From: Clostridium gelidum
GTDB lineage: Bacteria; Bacillota; Clostridia; Clostridiales; Clostridiaceae
Reading direction: 5' to 3'
Assembly (NCBI RefSeq): GCF_019977655.1
Contig: NZ_AP024849.1
Coordinates: 4,063,001 to 4,127,000, forward strand
Length of the DNA stretch: 64,000 nucleotides
In this document: piece by piece, positions 25,242 through 33,953 of the stretch
Numbering within the stretch: the first letter of the stretch is position 1
How the letters are laid out: every line of letters starts with the position of its first letter
The notes under the pieces: model-generated
Told to the model about the DNA's origin: nothing
The model's input: the letters and a program-made list of their open reading frames with translations, nothing else
The model's database searches: none
Program-made: the position numbers and the translations under genes

Positions 25242-26057
25242 CTATATAGAATCATTTAAAATGAATTTTTCTATTACCTTTGCTATTCCATCTTCATCAT
25301 TTGATGTAGTAATAAATTCAGCTACTTCTTTAACTTCTGCAATTGCATTTCCCATAGCAACTCCAAGTCCAGCATACTTAACCATAGAAAAATCATTGCC
25401 CGCATCTCCACAAGCAATTATTTCTTCTCTCTTTATACCAAGAAATTCACTAAGCTTTTTTAATCCAAGCCCCTTATCTACTTCTTTATGAGTAAATTCT
25501 AAGAAAAATGGTGAACTTTTAAATACGCTATACATTTTATAAATCTCACTTGGTAGTTTTTCTATAGCTGGATCTAATATGTCTTGTGGATCTATCATCA
25601 TAACCTTTATGATATCTTCCTCATCATCAACTTCATTAAAATCCTTTATATTCAAATCAATTCCATTCATTGTTGCTTCATATTCTGTATACTTACTAGT
25701 CTTAGGTGCTATTAATCCATCTTTTGCAGAAAAAGCATGAATATTAATATTAAGTTCTTTACTTATTTTATATATGTATTTCAAATCTGAACCTTTTAGA
25801 GAAACCTTCGATACAATTTCTCCAGTCTTAGTATTTTGAACTAATCCTCCATTAAAGCTAAGTACGTAATCTTCACCTTTTAGCAAATCTAGTTCCTCTA
25901 AATATCTATTTAATCCAGTCAAGGGTCTTCCAGAAGCCAATACTATTTTAACGCCCTTAGCTTCTGCTGCTTTTATAGCTGCTTCAGTCTTCTCTGAAAC
26001 TTTCTTATCCGTAGTAAGTAATGTTCCATCCATATCTAATGCAATTAGTTTGTACAT
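25242..26057 (-). CDS. Cof-type HAD-IIB family sugar phosphatase
   Basis: This 271-residue protein has HAD motif I LIALDMDGTLLTTDK (nucleophile Asp8, Asp10), motif II VLASGRPLTG, a type IIB cap (about 85-190), the conserved Lys in DKGLGLKKL and motif IV CGDAGNDFSMVKYAGLGVAMGNA. Relatives such as YidA and Cof hydrolyse sugar phosphates, PLP or FMN precursors. It is full length. ATG at 26057 follows GGAGGAAAG. Exact substrate unknown. Confidence 0.93.
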   Translation of the reverse strand: MYKLIALDMDGTLLTTDKKVSEKTEAAIKAAEAKGVKIVLASGRPLTGLNRYLEELDLLKGEDYVLSFNGGLVQNTKTGEIVSKVSLKGSDLKYIYKISKELNINIHAFSAKDGLIAPKTSKYTEYEATMNGIDLNIKDFNEVDDEEDIIKVMMIDPQDILDPAIEKLPSEIYKMYSVFKSSPFFLEFTHKEVDKGLGLKKLSEFLGIKREEIIACGDAGNDFSMVKYAGLGVAMGNAIAEVKEVAEFITTSNDEDGIAKVIEKFILNDSI

Positions 26058-26237
26058 GTTCTTTCCTCCATTTGTGTAATAATATTTTCTTATACTTGTA
26101 TATATATTACTGCATTCTCATTTGCTTTTATTTTACATACAAATATTATGTAATTTGATCTTTCTTAAATTATAACATAGAATACTTATTTTAAATCTGT
26201 TGTATATACTAGTCCTATTTAATATTACTATAAAGCT

Positions 26238-26279
26238 TCTAATTTTATAACTAAAAAACCTCTAATTTTGTAACTAAAA
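26238..26279. repeat. Direct repeat upstream of ytaF
   Basis: TCTAATTTTATAACTAAAA (26238-26256) and TCTAATTTTGTAACTAAAA (26261-26279) are two near-identical 19-bp copies separated by 4 bp, with a 23-bp period. They lie 54 bp before the ytaF start, where a tandem operator could sit. The rest of the 275-bp gap is AT-rich. Confidence 0.55.
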
Positions 26280-26332
26280 GTAGTATTTTTTCATAATATA
26301 AATTGTATCTAGAAACTTATGAGGTAATATTT

Positions 26333-26959
26333 ATGCTTGAGTCCTTATTATTAGTGTCCTCTTTATGTATAGATTCTTTTGTTGCAAGCATTGCTTATGG
26401 TACTTCTAAAATTCGTATACCACCTTTATCTGCAATAATAATAAATTTAATATGTACTCTTACGCTTGCTTGCTCTTTATTGATTGGATCTATATTCAAA
26501 AGCTTTCTTCCTGGCAATCTCCCTACAATTTTAGGATTTTTACTTTTAATGGCTATTGGAATATATCGATTATTTGAGTATATTTTTAAAGCATATATAT
26601 CAAAATGTTCTAAATCTTCGTCTCCACTAACCTTCAAAATTTTTGATTTTCAATTTATTTTGCAGGTTTATGCAGACGAAATTAAAGCTGACTTTGATAA
26701 CTCTAAATGTTTAAATGTTAAAGAATCATTTTATTTAGCTTTAGCCTTATCCTTAGACAGTCTTGCAGTTGGATTTGGTTCTAGCTTATGCAATATCAAT
26801 TATATGGAAGTTCTAATGTTATGCTTTGTTATAGGAATGCTTTGTGTATCCCTAGGCGTATATCTTGGACGAAAATTTTCTCAAAAGGTACATCTTGAAT
26901 TATCTTGGCTTTCAGGAGTACTACTTATACTATTGGCAATAATTAGGGTTTTAAAATAA
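26333..26959 (+). CDS. ytaF: Sporulation membrane protein YtaF
   Basis: This 208-residue polytopic membrane protein has two related halves of three helices each, with SLCIDSFVASIAYGTSKIRIP near the start and the echo LALSLDSLAVGFGSSL in the second half, as in YtaF and the related MntP manganese exporters. I chose ATG 26333 (MLESLLLVSS), preceded by GAGG 8 nt away; an upstream in-frame TTG has no ribosome site. Family members are implicated in sporulation and possibly in ion transport. Confidence 0.85.
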   Translation: MLESLLLVSSLCIDSFVASIAYGTSKIRIPPLSAIIINLICTLTLACSLLIGSIFKSFLPGNLPTILGFLLLMAIGIYRLFEYIFKAYISKCSKSSSPLTFKIFDFQFILQVYADEIKADFDNSKCLNVKESFYLALALSLDSLAVGFGSSLCNINYMEVLMLCFVIGMLCVSLGVYLGRKFSQKVHLELSWLSGVLLILLAIIRVLK

Positions 26960-27082
26960 ATTAATTTATTCATTTTTATATTACTTAATTATGCTGGCTT
27001 ATGTTATTTAAAATGTTAAAATCAATAATTTCTTTATAGTTTTTATATGAAGAATTTATTGATTTTATTGTATTACTTTACA

Positions 27083-27250
27083 TTAGGCATAATTAAAAAA
27101 ATAACGAGTCCATTTGCCAGCCTATTTTCCATCATAAATGAAGCTCGACTCGCTACACTCTTCTTGAGTAAGCGATTCACACAAAATCATTTTTTAATGA
27201 AAAATATTCATGGCAACTTTGGACTTGTTATTTATTTTCATGTGCCTTAA
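27083..27250. repeat. Inverted-repeat element C (GGCAC type)
   Basis: The element is about 168 bp and in opposite orientation to element A. Its ends TTAGGCATAATTAAAAAAAT and (inverted) TAAGGCACATGAAAATAAAT, with AACGAGTCC / GGACTTGTT arms and the adjoining CATTTGCCAGCCTATTTTCC, match A closely, but the middle is replaced by a different stem (CTCGCTACACTC / GAGTAAGCGA type). It ends one base from the stop codon of the unknown gene at 27252. A 67-codon open frame inside is not a gene. Confidence 0.75.
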
Positions 27251-27251
27251 A

Positions 27252-27761
27252 TTAAAGTGCATATCTTTCTGCTTGTTTGTCTAATTCATCCATATTGTCA
27301 TCTAGAAATTTATAAAAAGTATTTATATTTACTTTAAATGCAAATTCTTGAGCTGTTAAAGAATCCATGTATCTCATAAGTGTAGAAGGTATATCTTCCT
27401 CTGCTACATTATAAACATCTTTAAGAACATCTATAATAGTACCCTCCTTAAATTTTCTAAATCTAAGCTCTGCTTCTTTCTTTATAGCAGATAATTTATG
27501 TCCTCCAAACAATTCCATTTGTTCTTTTAAAGAGGCATATCCATCTCCTAACATATTCATATATTCCTCTATAACTGCCTCTTTAGTATTTTTAATGTTT
27601 TTTCTAGACATTATATCTTTTAGTATTTCATATGCTGTATCTTCAGATACTAAAAATGCTTCTTTTAATATATCTGTGTTTCTAAAAAACTTTTTATCCT
27701 TAACATTATATTTTGCACGTCTTTCTATATACTTAAATAATTCTTGATTTCCAACTATCAT
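27252..27761 (-). CDS. Unknown helical protein, paralogue of the upstream gene
   Basis: This 169-residue soluble, highly charged protein is probably all helical, with no Cys, membrane segment or known catalytic motif. It aligns end to end with the product of the next gene (27813-28328), for example YIERRAKYNVKDKKFFRNTDIL with YIETRARENVKGKAFYKMTDIL, shown here in part as RAKYNVKDKKFFRNTDIL. Roughly 40% identity by eye. It is the last gene of the cobalamin operon, 51 bp after its paralogue, with element C immediately behind. No function can be assigned. Confidence 0.7.
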   Translation of the reverse strand: MIVGNQELFKYIERRAKYNVKDKKFFRNTDILKEAFLVSEDTAYEILKDIMSRKNIKNTKEAVIEEYMNMLGDGYASLKEQMELFGGHKLSAIKKEAELRFRKFKEGTIIDVLKDVYNVAEEDIPSTLMRYMDSLTAQEFAFKVNINTFYKFLDDNMDELDKQAERYAL

Positions 27762-27812
27762 AATTAATTACCCTCCTAATTTATATACAATCAATGGTAT
27801 TAAAATCTTTCT

Positions 27813-28328
27813 TCATAAGTTAACAAATCTATCAAATTGTTTATCTAATTCTTCCATATCTGATTCTAAAAACTTATGGAAAGTCTCTTTTTCTAATCTA
27901 AAAACAAATGATGGTGAATTTAAAAATTCTAAATACTTTTCTGTAATCTCCATTATTTCTTCATCTGAAATCTTATAAATATCCCTAAGAACATCAAAAA
28001 ATGTTCCACCCTCATAGTTTTTTAATCTTCTTTCTGCAGTATATATTATACTTGATACTTTGTCTCCTCCAAATACATCAACTTGTTCTTGAATCGATCC
28101 ATATCCCTTTTTCAACATATCAATATATTCATTTATAATTTCATTTTTGGAATTCCCTACATTTTTTCTTGAAATTATATTTTTTAAAACCTCATATGAC
28201 TTTTCTTCAGATATCCAAAATGCATGTTCTAATATGTCTGTCATCTTATAAAAAGCTTTTCCCTTAACATTTTCCCTGGCACGAGTTTCTATATAATTTA
28301 ATAATCTCTCTTCAGTAGCTGTTAGCAT
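27813..28328 (-). CDS. Unknown helical protein directly downstream of cobQ
   Basis: This 171-residue protein is homologous over its full length to the 27252-27761 product. Shared points include FFDVLRDIYKISDEEI against IIDVLKDVYNVAEEDI and the C-terminal MEELDKQFDR against MDELDKQAER. It starts 12 bp after the cobQ stop codon, so it is almost certainly in the same transcript. It is acidic and helical, and has conserved aromatic positions but no recognisable domain. A tandem duplication produced the pair. Confidence 0.7.
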   Translation of the reverse strand: MLTATEERLLNYIETRARENVKGKAFYKMTDILEHAFWISEEKSYEVLKNIISRKNVGNSKNEIINEYIDMLKKGYGSIQEQVDVFGGDKVSSIIYTAERRLKNYEGGTFFDVLRDIYKISDEEIMEITEKYLEFLNSPSFVFRLEKETFHKFLESDMEELDKQFDRFVNL

Positions 28329-28340
28329 TCAGCTCCACCC

Positions 28341-29846
28341 CTAATTTTTCAATTTTATTATTTCCTTAATTTTAGATATATCAACATTTTCTTCAAAAAG
28401 CCTTGATAATTTATCATATTCCTTGTCTTTATACTCAGTTACCTTTTCTATAATTGCTTCTTCTGATATTATTATGTCATTACTTTCTTTAAGAGATTTT
28501 ATAAATAAATTTATAAAATTTTCTGTGTCAAATATACCATGAAGATAAGTTCCTGCAACCACTTTTTCCGCATCGCATACCCCTATAATATTTCCGTCAA
28601 AATCCTTTATAAACGGAATTGCTTTTTTTCCTATTTTACTTATTCCGTTATGAATTTCATAACCACTTATTGTATTTCCAGTTATGGATCTTACTAATTT
28701 AAGATCGCATAAAATCTCACCTTTTGTTTGCTTTGTAATTTTTGTTTCATTAAATCTTGTTTTTATATCAAGGAAACCAAATCCATCTTCTTGTGAAATA
28801 TTCCCCTCTACACCTAGTTTGTCTAGAACAAAACTCCCAAGCATCTGATAACCACCACATATTCCAAATATAGGTGTCCCACTTTCTTTTAATTCTTTTA
28901 TTTTATCAAATAACTTATTTTCTTTTATATATCTTAAATCATCTATTGTATTCTTTGTTCCAGGAATTATAATTAAATTTGGATTTTTTAATTCATTAGG
29001 ATTTGTAACATATCTAACTGTTACTCCTTGCATTCTTTCAATCATATTAAAGTCAGTAAAGTTTGACATATGTAAAAGCCTAATAACAGCAATATCTAGA
29101 GTTCCATCTACCTCTTTATTCCTAATTCTTTCAGTTACACTATCTTCATCTTCAATATCGAATTTTTCATAAGGCATAACTCCAAGAACAGGAATTTTTA
29201 TAATATCTTCTAATTGCTTCATGGCAGGTTTAAATAAATCTATATTACCTCTAAATTTATTTATTATTACACCTTTTACCCTATTTCTTTCTTCCTCTGA
29301 TAATAACATAATTGTTCCAACAATTGATGCAAAAACTCCACCTCTATCAATATCTGAAACTAAAATTACTGGTGCATTTGCAACTTCTGCCATAGCCATA
29401 TTAGAAATATCACTATCTTTTAAATTTATTTCTGCACAACTCCCAGACCCTTCTAGGACAATAATATCATGTTTTTTACTTAATTTATCATAAGATTTCT
29501 TTACTTTTATTTTTAATTCCTTATTAAGTTCTTTATATTTATATGGATCAATATTGCAATAAACTTTTCCATTTACTATTATTTGTGTATAATCACCACT
29601 AGGCTTTACTAAAACTGGATTCATTAAAGACTCTGGTTCTATCCTGCAAGCTTCTGCTTGAACTACTTGAGCTCTTCCCATCTCTAATCCATCTTTTGTA
29701 ACATAAGAATTTAATGAAATATTTAAAGCCTTAAAAGGAGCTACATTTAAGCCCTGATTTTTTAAGTATCTACATAACGCTGTTACTAAAGTACTTTTCC
29801 CAACAGAGGATGCTGTCCCCAAAAACATTATACTTGTCTTATTCAT
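28341..29846 (-). CDS. cobQ: Cobyric acid synthase
   Basis: This 501-residue glutamine-dependent amidase adds amide groups to adenosylcobyrinic acid a,c-diamide. The N-terminal DRTG-type ATPase domain has FLGTASSVGKSTLVTALCRYL and FKALNISLNSYVT; the C-terminal class I glutaminase has the nucleophile in GICGGYQMLG and the His in GTYLHGIFD. ATG start with AAGGGGG upstream. In FKALNISLNSYVT the usual Gln-Asn is Ala-Leu-Asn, a small variation. Member of the leftward cob operon. Confidence 0.96.
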   Translation of the reverse strand: MNKTSIMFLGTASSVGKSTLVTALCRYLKNQGLNVAPFKALNISLNSYVTKDGLEMGRAQVVQAEACRIEPESLMNPVLVKPSGDYTQIIVNGKVYCNIDPYKYKELNKELKIKVKKSYDKLSKKHDIIVLEGSGSCAEINLKDSDISNMAMAEVANAPVILVSDIDRGGVFASIVGTIMLLSEEERNRVKGVIINKFRGNIDLFKPAMKQLEDIIKIPVLGVMPYEKFDIEDEDSVTERIRNKEVDGTLDIAVIRLLHMSNFTDFNMIERMQGVTVRYVTNPNELKNPNLIIIPGTKNTIDDLRYIKENKLFDKIKELKESGTPIFGICGGYQMLGSFVLDKLGVEGNISQEDGFGFLDIKTRFNETKITKQTKGEILCDLKLVRSITGNTISGYEIHNGISKIGKKAIPFIKDFDGNIIGVCDAEKVVAGTYLHGIFDTENFINLFIKSLKESNDIIISEEAIIEKVTEYKDKEYDKLSRLFEENVDISKIKEIIKLKN

Positions 29847-29935
29847 TTATATCCCCCTTGTAAAATTAAAATTTTCAATTGCCAATGTCCAAATTCTTAA
29901 TATTAAATTATTTAGATTAGATTTTTAATACTTGT

Positions 29936-30592
29936 TTATACATTATCAATTGTTAAATATCCAAATTCTTCTGTTATCTCTTTATTAACTTTATTAAATT
30001 TAACCCTTTGTTTAAATATCGGGCCATCAAATACTAATGTATGATATTCTCCATTTTCACCACTTGGATCGCAGCCTAATTTTTTAACTTCATTGACAAC
30101 ATCTTTATTTAATTCTTTACCGAGAAATTCTTGGCCGAGTGTCTTTAAATTTATCTTTTTAATTACAGCCTTAAAACCATAATCTATGAATTCATTAGTT
30201 AATTTTTCTCGATTCTCTTGCCATAAAGGAAACATTCCTTTAATTCCTGCTACATCACATCTATCTAAGCACCATTTTTTATGAGCTTCTATATCTATAT
30301 CTCCAAACACACAAATTTCTGCGCCCTTATCTTTTGAAATTTTTAATGCATCTTCAAATTCTTCTTCATAAACTTTCCCACCACTGCAATCTACTTCAAT
30401 TAGTGGAATTTCTAATTGTTTTGATACTTCTTTTAAAATATTTTTTGGTATTCTATGAAAACATGAATTATTTTGCTCATCAAATGTAACTAAAAGTCCA
30501 ATTACTTCATAACCTTCTTTAATCATTCTATATAAAGATAACGTACTATCCTTACCTCCACTAAATGAAATTACAACTTTTTCTTTATTCAT
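29936..30592 (-). CDS. DUF71/Dph6-type ATP pyrophosphatase, B12-associated
   Basis: This 218-residue protein has the PP-loop SFSGGKDSTLSLYRM (about 9-23) and the C-terminal family signature CDPSGENGEYHTLVFDGP. In eukaryotes the family amidates diphthine; bacteria lack diphthamide, and comparative genomics has linked one bacterial subgroup to B12 salvage. The location between cobQ and cobD, in the same direction with gaps of about 90 bp, supports that subgroup (inference from context). The exact substrate, perhaps an amide or ligand-modified corrinoid, is unknown. Confidence 0.85.
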   Translation of the reverse strand: MNKEKVVISFSGGKDSTLSLYRMIKEGYEVIGLLVTFDEQNNSCFHRIPKNILKEVSKQLEIPLIEVDCSGGKVYEEEFEDALKISKDKGAEICVFGDIDIEAHKKWCLDRCDVAGIKGMFPLWQENREKLTNEFIDYGFKAVIKKINLKTLGQEFLGKELNKDVVNEVKKLGCDPSGENGEYHTLVFDGPIFKQRVKFNKVNKEITEEFGYLTIDNV

Positions 30593-30685
30593 ATTATTTC
30601 ACCTCACAGTTTTACTTTCTTAATTAATTTCAACTGATGCTATCCATAGACCACTTGATTTTGCATTTAATATATTTTTATATTA

Positions 30686-31768
30686 CTATTCATTTTTATA
30701 TATTTCAATTATATTTCTTATATCCGTTACTAATTTTGTATTTTCTTCATGAGTTCTTACTGCAATCCTATAATAACTATTATCTAATCCTTCATAATTA
30801 CTACAACTTCGTATTAAGATGTTCTTCTTTAAAAGCTCTTCTTTAAGATCTAGTTTTATATGAATCTTTAATAAAATAAAATTTACGCTTGGCTCATATA
30901 CTTTTAGCTGGTTTATTTCTTTTAATTTATTATATAAATACTCTTTTTCAGCTCTTATATATTTTATAGATTTCTTAATGTAATTTTCGTCTAAAGTTCC
31001 AGTTTTTGTAGCTATTTCTGCAAAAATATTTATATTCCAGGCTGGAGATATTTTTTCTATTTTTTCTTTTAATAATATATTACCACATATTCCATATCCA
31101 ATCCTTATACCTGGAAGTGCAAAAAATTTAGTTAATGATTTTATTATAATTAAATTTTCATATTCATTTATGTAAGAAATCATGGATAAATTTCCTTCTA
31201 TAAAATCTAAGAAAGATTCATCTATTACCACTATAACATTATTTTTATTTGATTTAATCAAAATCTTTACTAGCAAATCCTTTGAAGTTATAACTCCAGT
31301 TGGATTATTAGGATTACATATAAATATTAAATCTAACTCACTATTTATATTATCTAAAATATCTTCTTGTATATAAAAGTTATTTTCTTCTTTTAATTTA
31401 TAATAAATAATATTCCCATTTACAGCTTTTGTTGCTTCTTCATATTCTGAAAAAGTGGGTGCTAAAATAAGTGTATTCTTTGGATTAATTCCTCTAACTA
31501 CATTAAATAAAACTTCAGCGGCTCCATTTCCTAATATTAAATTTTCTTTATTTATGTTTTCAAATTCTCCTATTGCACCTTTAAGTTCAAAATAAGTTAT
31601 ATCAGGATATTTCTGAGCTTCATCTAAACCTTCTATAATTGCCTTCTTTACACTAAGCGGCATTCCAAGTGGATTTATATTAGCTGAAAAATCAAGTATT
31701 TTATCATAATCTATTTTATTTGATCTGCTTATTTCTTTAGCATTACCACCATGACCAAAACTTGCCAT
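30686..31768 (-). CDS. cobD: Threonine-phosphate decarboxylase
   Basis: This 360-residue PLP aminotransferase-fold enzyme makes (R)-1-aminopropan-2-ol phosphate, the linker of the nucleotide loop. Its N-terminus FGHGGNAKEISR and DFSANINPLGMP are the CobD signature; the PLP lysine is in SLTKFFALPGIRIGYG, with CNPNNPTG upstream. I chose ATG 31768 (MASFGHGG) with AAAGGAGG 8 nt upstream rather than an earlier in-frame ATG that spans the ribosome site. Its threonine-phosphate substrate needs a kinase not seen here. Confidence 0.93.
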   Translation of the reverse strand: MASFGHGGNAKEISRSNKIDYDKILDFSANINPLGMPLSVKKAIIEGLDEAQKYPDITYFELKGAIGEFENINKENLILGNGAAEVLFNVVRGINPKNTLILAPTFSEYEEATKAVNGNIIYYKLKEENNFYIQEDILDNINSELDLIFICNPNNPTGVITSKDLLVKILIKSNKNNVIVVIDESFLDFIEGNLSMISYINEYENLIIIKSLTKFFALPGIRIGYGICGNILLKEKIEKISPAWNINIFAEIATKTGTLDENYIKKSIKYIRAEKEYLYNKLKEINQLKVYEPSVNFILLKIHIKLDLKEELLKKNILIRSCSNYEGLDNSYYRIAVRTHEENTKLVTDIRNIIEIYKNE

Positions 31769-31806
31769 AATCGCCCTCCTTTGTTCCTTGTACAATTAAT
31801 TTATAT

Positions 31807-31888
31807 TTAGGGATGTTCAAATAAATAACAATTCAGTATTCTAGTCTATTTTGCGTCTTTGACTTGTTATTTTCTTTCACATCCCTTA
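31807..31888. repeat. Inverted-repeat element D (GGGATGT type, centre deleted)
   Basis: This 82-bp copy has TTAGGGATGTTCAAATAAAT and the inverted TAAGGGATGTGAAAGAAAAT ends of element B and AATAACA(A)...TGACTTGTTATT arms, but the structured centre is missing: after TAGTCTATTTTGCGTC it jumps to the right arm. It lies between cobD and cbiB, 19 bp after the cbiB stop codon. Confidence 0.75.
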
Positions 31889-31907
31889 AATTATACAACC
31901 ATTTTAT

Positions 31908-32858
31908 CTACCCACACAATATTACTATTATTTCTCTAAGTGCTAAAGCAAGTACAAATGCCATTACTGAAGATAAGTAAAGAACCTTAGCCGTTTTATG
32001 AATATCTTTAATATCAATTTCCTTAAGATTATCACCTATTGTAGGCTTTTCTACAAGTTTTCCAAAATAGTAATTTGATCCTCCAAGTTGTACTCTTAGT
32101 GCTCCAGCCATTGCTGCTTCTGGATGAGCACTATTGGGGCTTGTATGATTATATCTGTCTCTTTTATAAATCTTAAAACTATTTTTATATTCATATCTTA
32201 ATATTGCAGAGGCTAGTACTATTAACAAACCAGTTATCCTAGCTGGAATATAATTAAAAACATCATCTAATTTAGCTGGAAAATATCCAAAATCCATATA
32301 TTTATCATTTTTATATCCAAACATTGAATCTAAAGTATTAACTGCTTTATATACAAAAGCTAATGGTGCACCAAAAATTCCTGCATAAAATAAAGGTGCT
32401 ATAATACCATCTGCCATATTTTCAGCTATGGTTTCAACAACTGCTTTTATTATGCCCTGTTTACTTAGATTTGCAGTATCACGTCCTACAATAAACGATA
32501 GTTGTTTTCTTGCGCCATCTAAATCATCATGTATTAAAAATTTTATTACCTTATACCCTTCAACCACAAGTCCTTTTGATGCTATACAAAAATATATTAA
32601 AATCCCTTCTAAAATAATACCAAAATAAATATTAAATTTCTTAGCTACATTTACAATTCCAAATGTAATTACAAATGTTATTGCAACTGTGAATATCCAA
32701 GTCATAAGTCCCGCAAATTTTAAATACTTTTTTAAAATCCTTCTAAATATCATTTCAAATTTGCTTGCAACATATGCAATTCCTCTGACAGGATGAAATG
32801 GATTGTTAGGATCTCCAATTATTAAATCTAAAATAAATCCTATGCTTAATTCAATCAT
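31908..32858 (-). CDS. cbiB: Adenosylcobinamide-phosphate synthase
   Basis: This 316-residue membrane enzyme attaches aminopropanol phosphate to cobyric acid. It begins with LSIGFILDLIIGDP (the family's D-x-I-x-GDP) and has HPVRGIAYVASKFE, IIAPLFYAGIFGAPLAFVYKAVNTLDSM (quoted part: APLAFVYKAVNTLDSM) and the NSAHPEAAMAGAL motif, plus several TM helices (about 46-68, 72-90, 150-172, 205-223, 292-312). It is full length. Same operon as cobD. Confidence 0.95.
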   Translation of the reverse strand: MIELSIGFILDLIIGDPNNPFHPVRGIAYVASKFEMIFRRILKKYLKFAGLMTWIFTVAITFVITFGIVNVAKKFNIYFGIILEGILIYFCIASKGLVVEGYKVIKFLIHDDLDGARKQLSFIVGRDTANLSKQGIIKAVVETIAENMADGIIAPLFYAGIFGAPLAFVYKAVNTLDSMFGYKNDKYMDFGYFPAKLDDVFNYIPARITGLLIVLASAILRYEYKNSFKIYKRDRYNHTSPNSAHPEAAMAGALRVQLGGSNYYFGKLVEKPTIGDNLKEIDIKDIHKTAKVLYLSSVMAFVLALALREIIVILCG

Positions 32859-32916
32859 ATAGGTCTCCTTATAATTTCTTTAGTATCTGAAATAAAATAA
32901 CTAGTGCTATGGTTTC

Positions 32917-33525
32917 TTATTTTATTTGAGATACTTTATCTATTTTAAATTCTGCATTTTCAGATACAATTATAGTTAATTCATATCCTTCACCATTTTT
33001 AGGTTGCCACTCATAAAATTTCTTTTTATCATCATATAGCATTTCTAATATCATGCCTATACTTCCACCATGAGTTACTCCTAATGCTGTTTTTATATTT
33101 TCTTTTACAACATATTCTATGAGTTCTGTAAATCCTTCTTTAATTCTTTTTCTAAACTCACATCTACTTTCTCCATTTGGACATTTTATATTTCCTTCCT
33201 TATCATCTATCCAACCTATGTATTCTTTTAATAATTTTATATCTTCATATGACTTTAATTCAAAATCCCCAAAATCATATTCAAAAAATTTTTCTAATAT
33301 ACTATAATTATTTTTAGGATAAAGAATTTCTAGAGTTTGATTTGCTCTTTTTGCTCCACTTGTAAAATAAAAATCACATTTTGGATATTTAATCTTTTTT
33401 GCATTTTCTATTAAGTCACGAATTCCATTTTTACTTAAATCAACATCACTTTTTCCGCAATATAAATTTTTTTCATTACAATCTGTTATTCCATGCCTAA
33501 TTAAATATAATTTAATTTCATTCAT
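32917..33525 (-). CDS. cobC: Histidine phosphatase family protein, probable alpha-ribazole phosphatase
   Basis: This 202-residue protein has the phosphohistidine motif LIRHGITDCNEKNLYCG (catalytic His11) and the second His in GVTHGGSIGM, with a YDFGDFE segment, all typical of phosphoglycerate-mutase-like phosphatases. In the cobalamin operon the expected substrate is alpha-ribazole phosphate or adenosylcobalamin phosphate. The symbol is given on context; a general phosphatase cannot be excluded by sequence alone. Confidence 0.8.
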   Translation of the reverse strand: MNEIKLYLIRHGITDCNEKNLYCGKSDVDLSKNGIRDLIENAKKIKYPKCDFYFTSGAKRANQTLEILYPKNNYSILEKFFEYDFGDFELKSYEDIKLLKEYIGWIDDKEGNIKCPNGESRCEFRKRIKEGFTELIEYVVKENIKTALGVTHGGSIGMILEMLYDDKKKFYEWQPKNGEGYELTIIVSENAEFKIDKVSQIK

Positions 33526-33551
33526 AAATTATTACCTACTTTCTCGACTCA

Positions 33552-33935
33552 CTACCTTCTCTGAGTAAGTTCTTCTTGCAGTCCAAAGAATATTCTATAT
33601 ACTGAAGAAGAATGTTTTGTTAGAAACTGTAATGCGCGACCTGTTTCTTCTCTCCAAACTCTATCTAACTTATCCATTGGAACAATTCCTGAATTTATTT
33701 CATCGCAAATTATTATCTTATCTTTTAGGAAATTTATATTATCTTCTAAAATTTCTAGTGAATTAATATTTCTTAAAACACAAGCTCTTGTGAAAATATG
33801 TAATCCACATAAAACCTTTTTATCAAACTTTAAATGTTCATCAGTGCAGAAAAATACACCTTCATTATCTATATCATACTTTTCCTTTGCAAATTCTAAT
33901 TTTCCATTATAAGCTCCACCAAAAATTAGTATCAT
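33552..33935 (-). CDS. Short CobU-like protein with degenerate P-loop
   Basis: This 127-residue protein looks like a shortened CobU. The N-terminal LIFGGAYNGKLEFAKEKY aligns with CobU's GGxxSGKS loop but lacks the Ser/Thr after Gly-Lys. The C-terminal half keeps the family ending: NSGIVPMDKLDRVWREETGR (GIVP, then R..REE.GR..Q) and VYRIFFGLQEEL. It lies between the cobC-like gene and cobS. A full CobU with a good P-loop but a weak C-terminal half is two genes upstream, so the two may complement each other (inference). Confidence 0.75.
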   Translation of the reverse strand: MILIFGGAYNGKLEFAKEKYDIDNEGVFFCTDEHLKFDKKVLCGLHIFTRACVLRNINSLEILEDNINFLKDKIIICDEINSGIVPMDKLDRVWREETGRALQFLTKHSSSVYRIFFGLQEELTQRR

Positions 33936-33953
33936 TAATCCTCACCTCAAAAA

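Noticed and set aside
26395..26637. 80-codon minus-strand frame in ytaF
   Set aside because: It is antisense to a membrane protein with clear family features.
27047..27250. 67-codon plus-strand open frame
   Set aside because: It lies almost wholly inside inverted-repeat element C, has no ribosome site, and its sequence mirrors the repeat arms.
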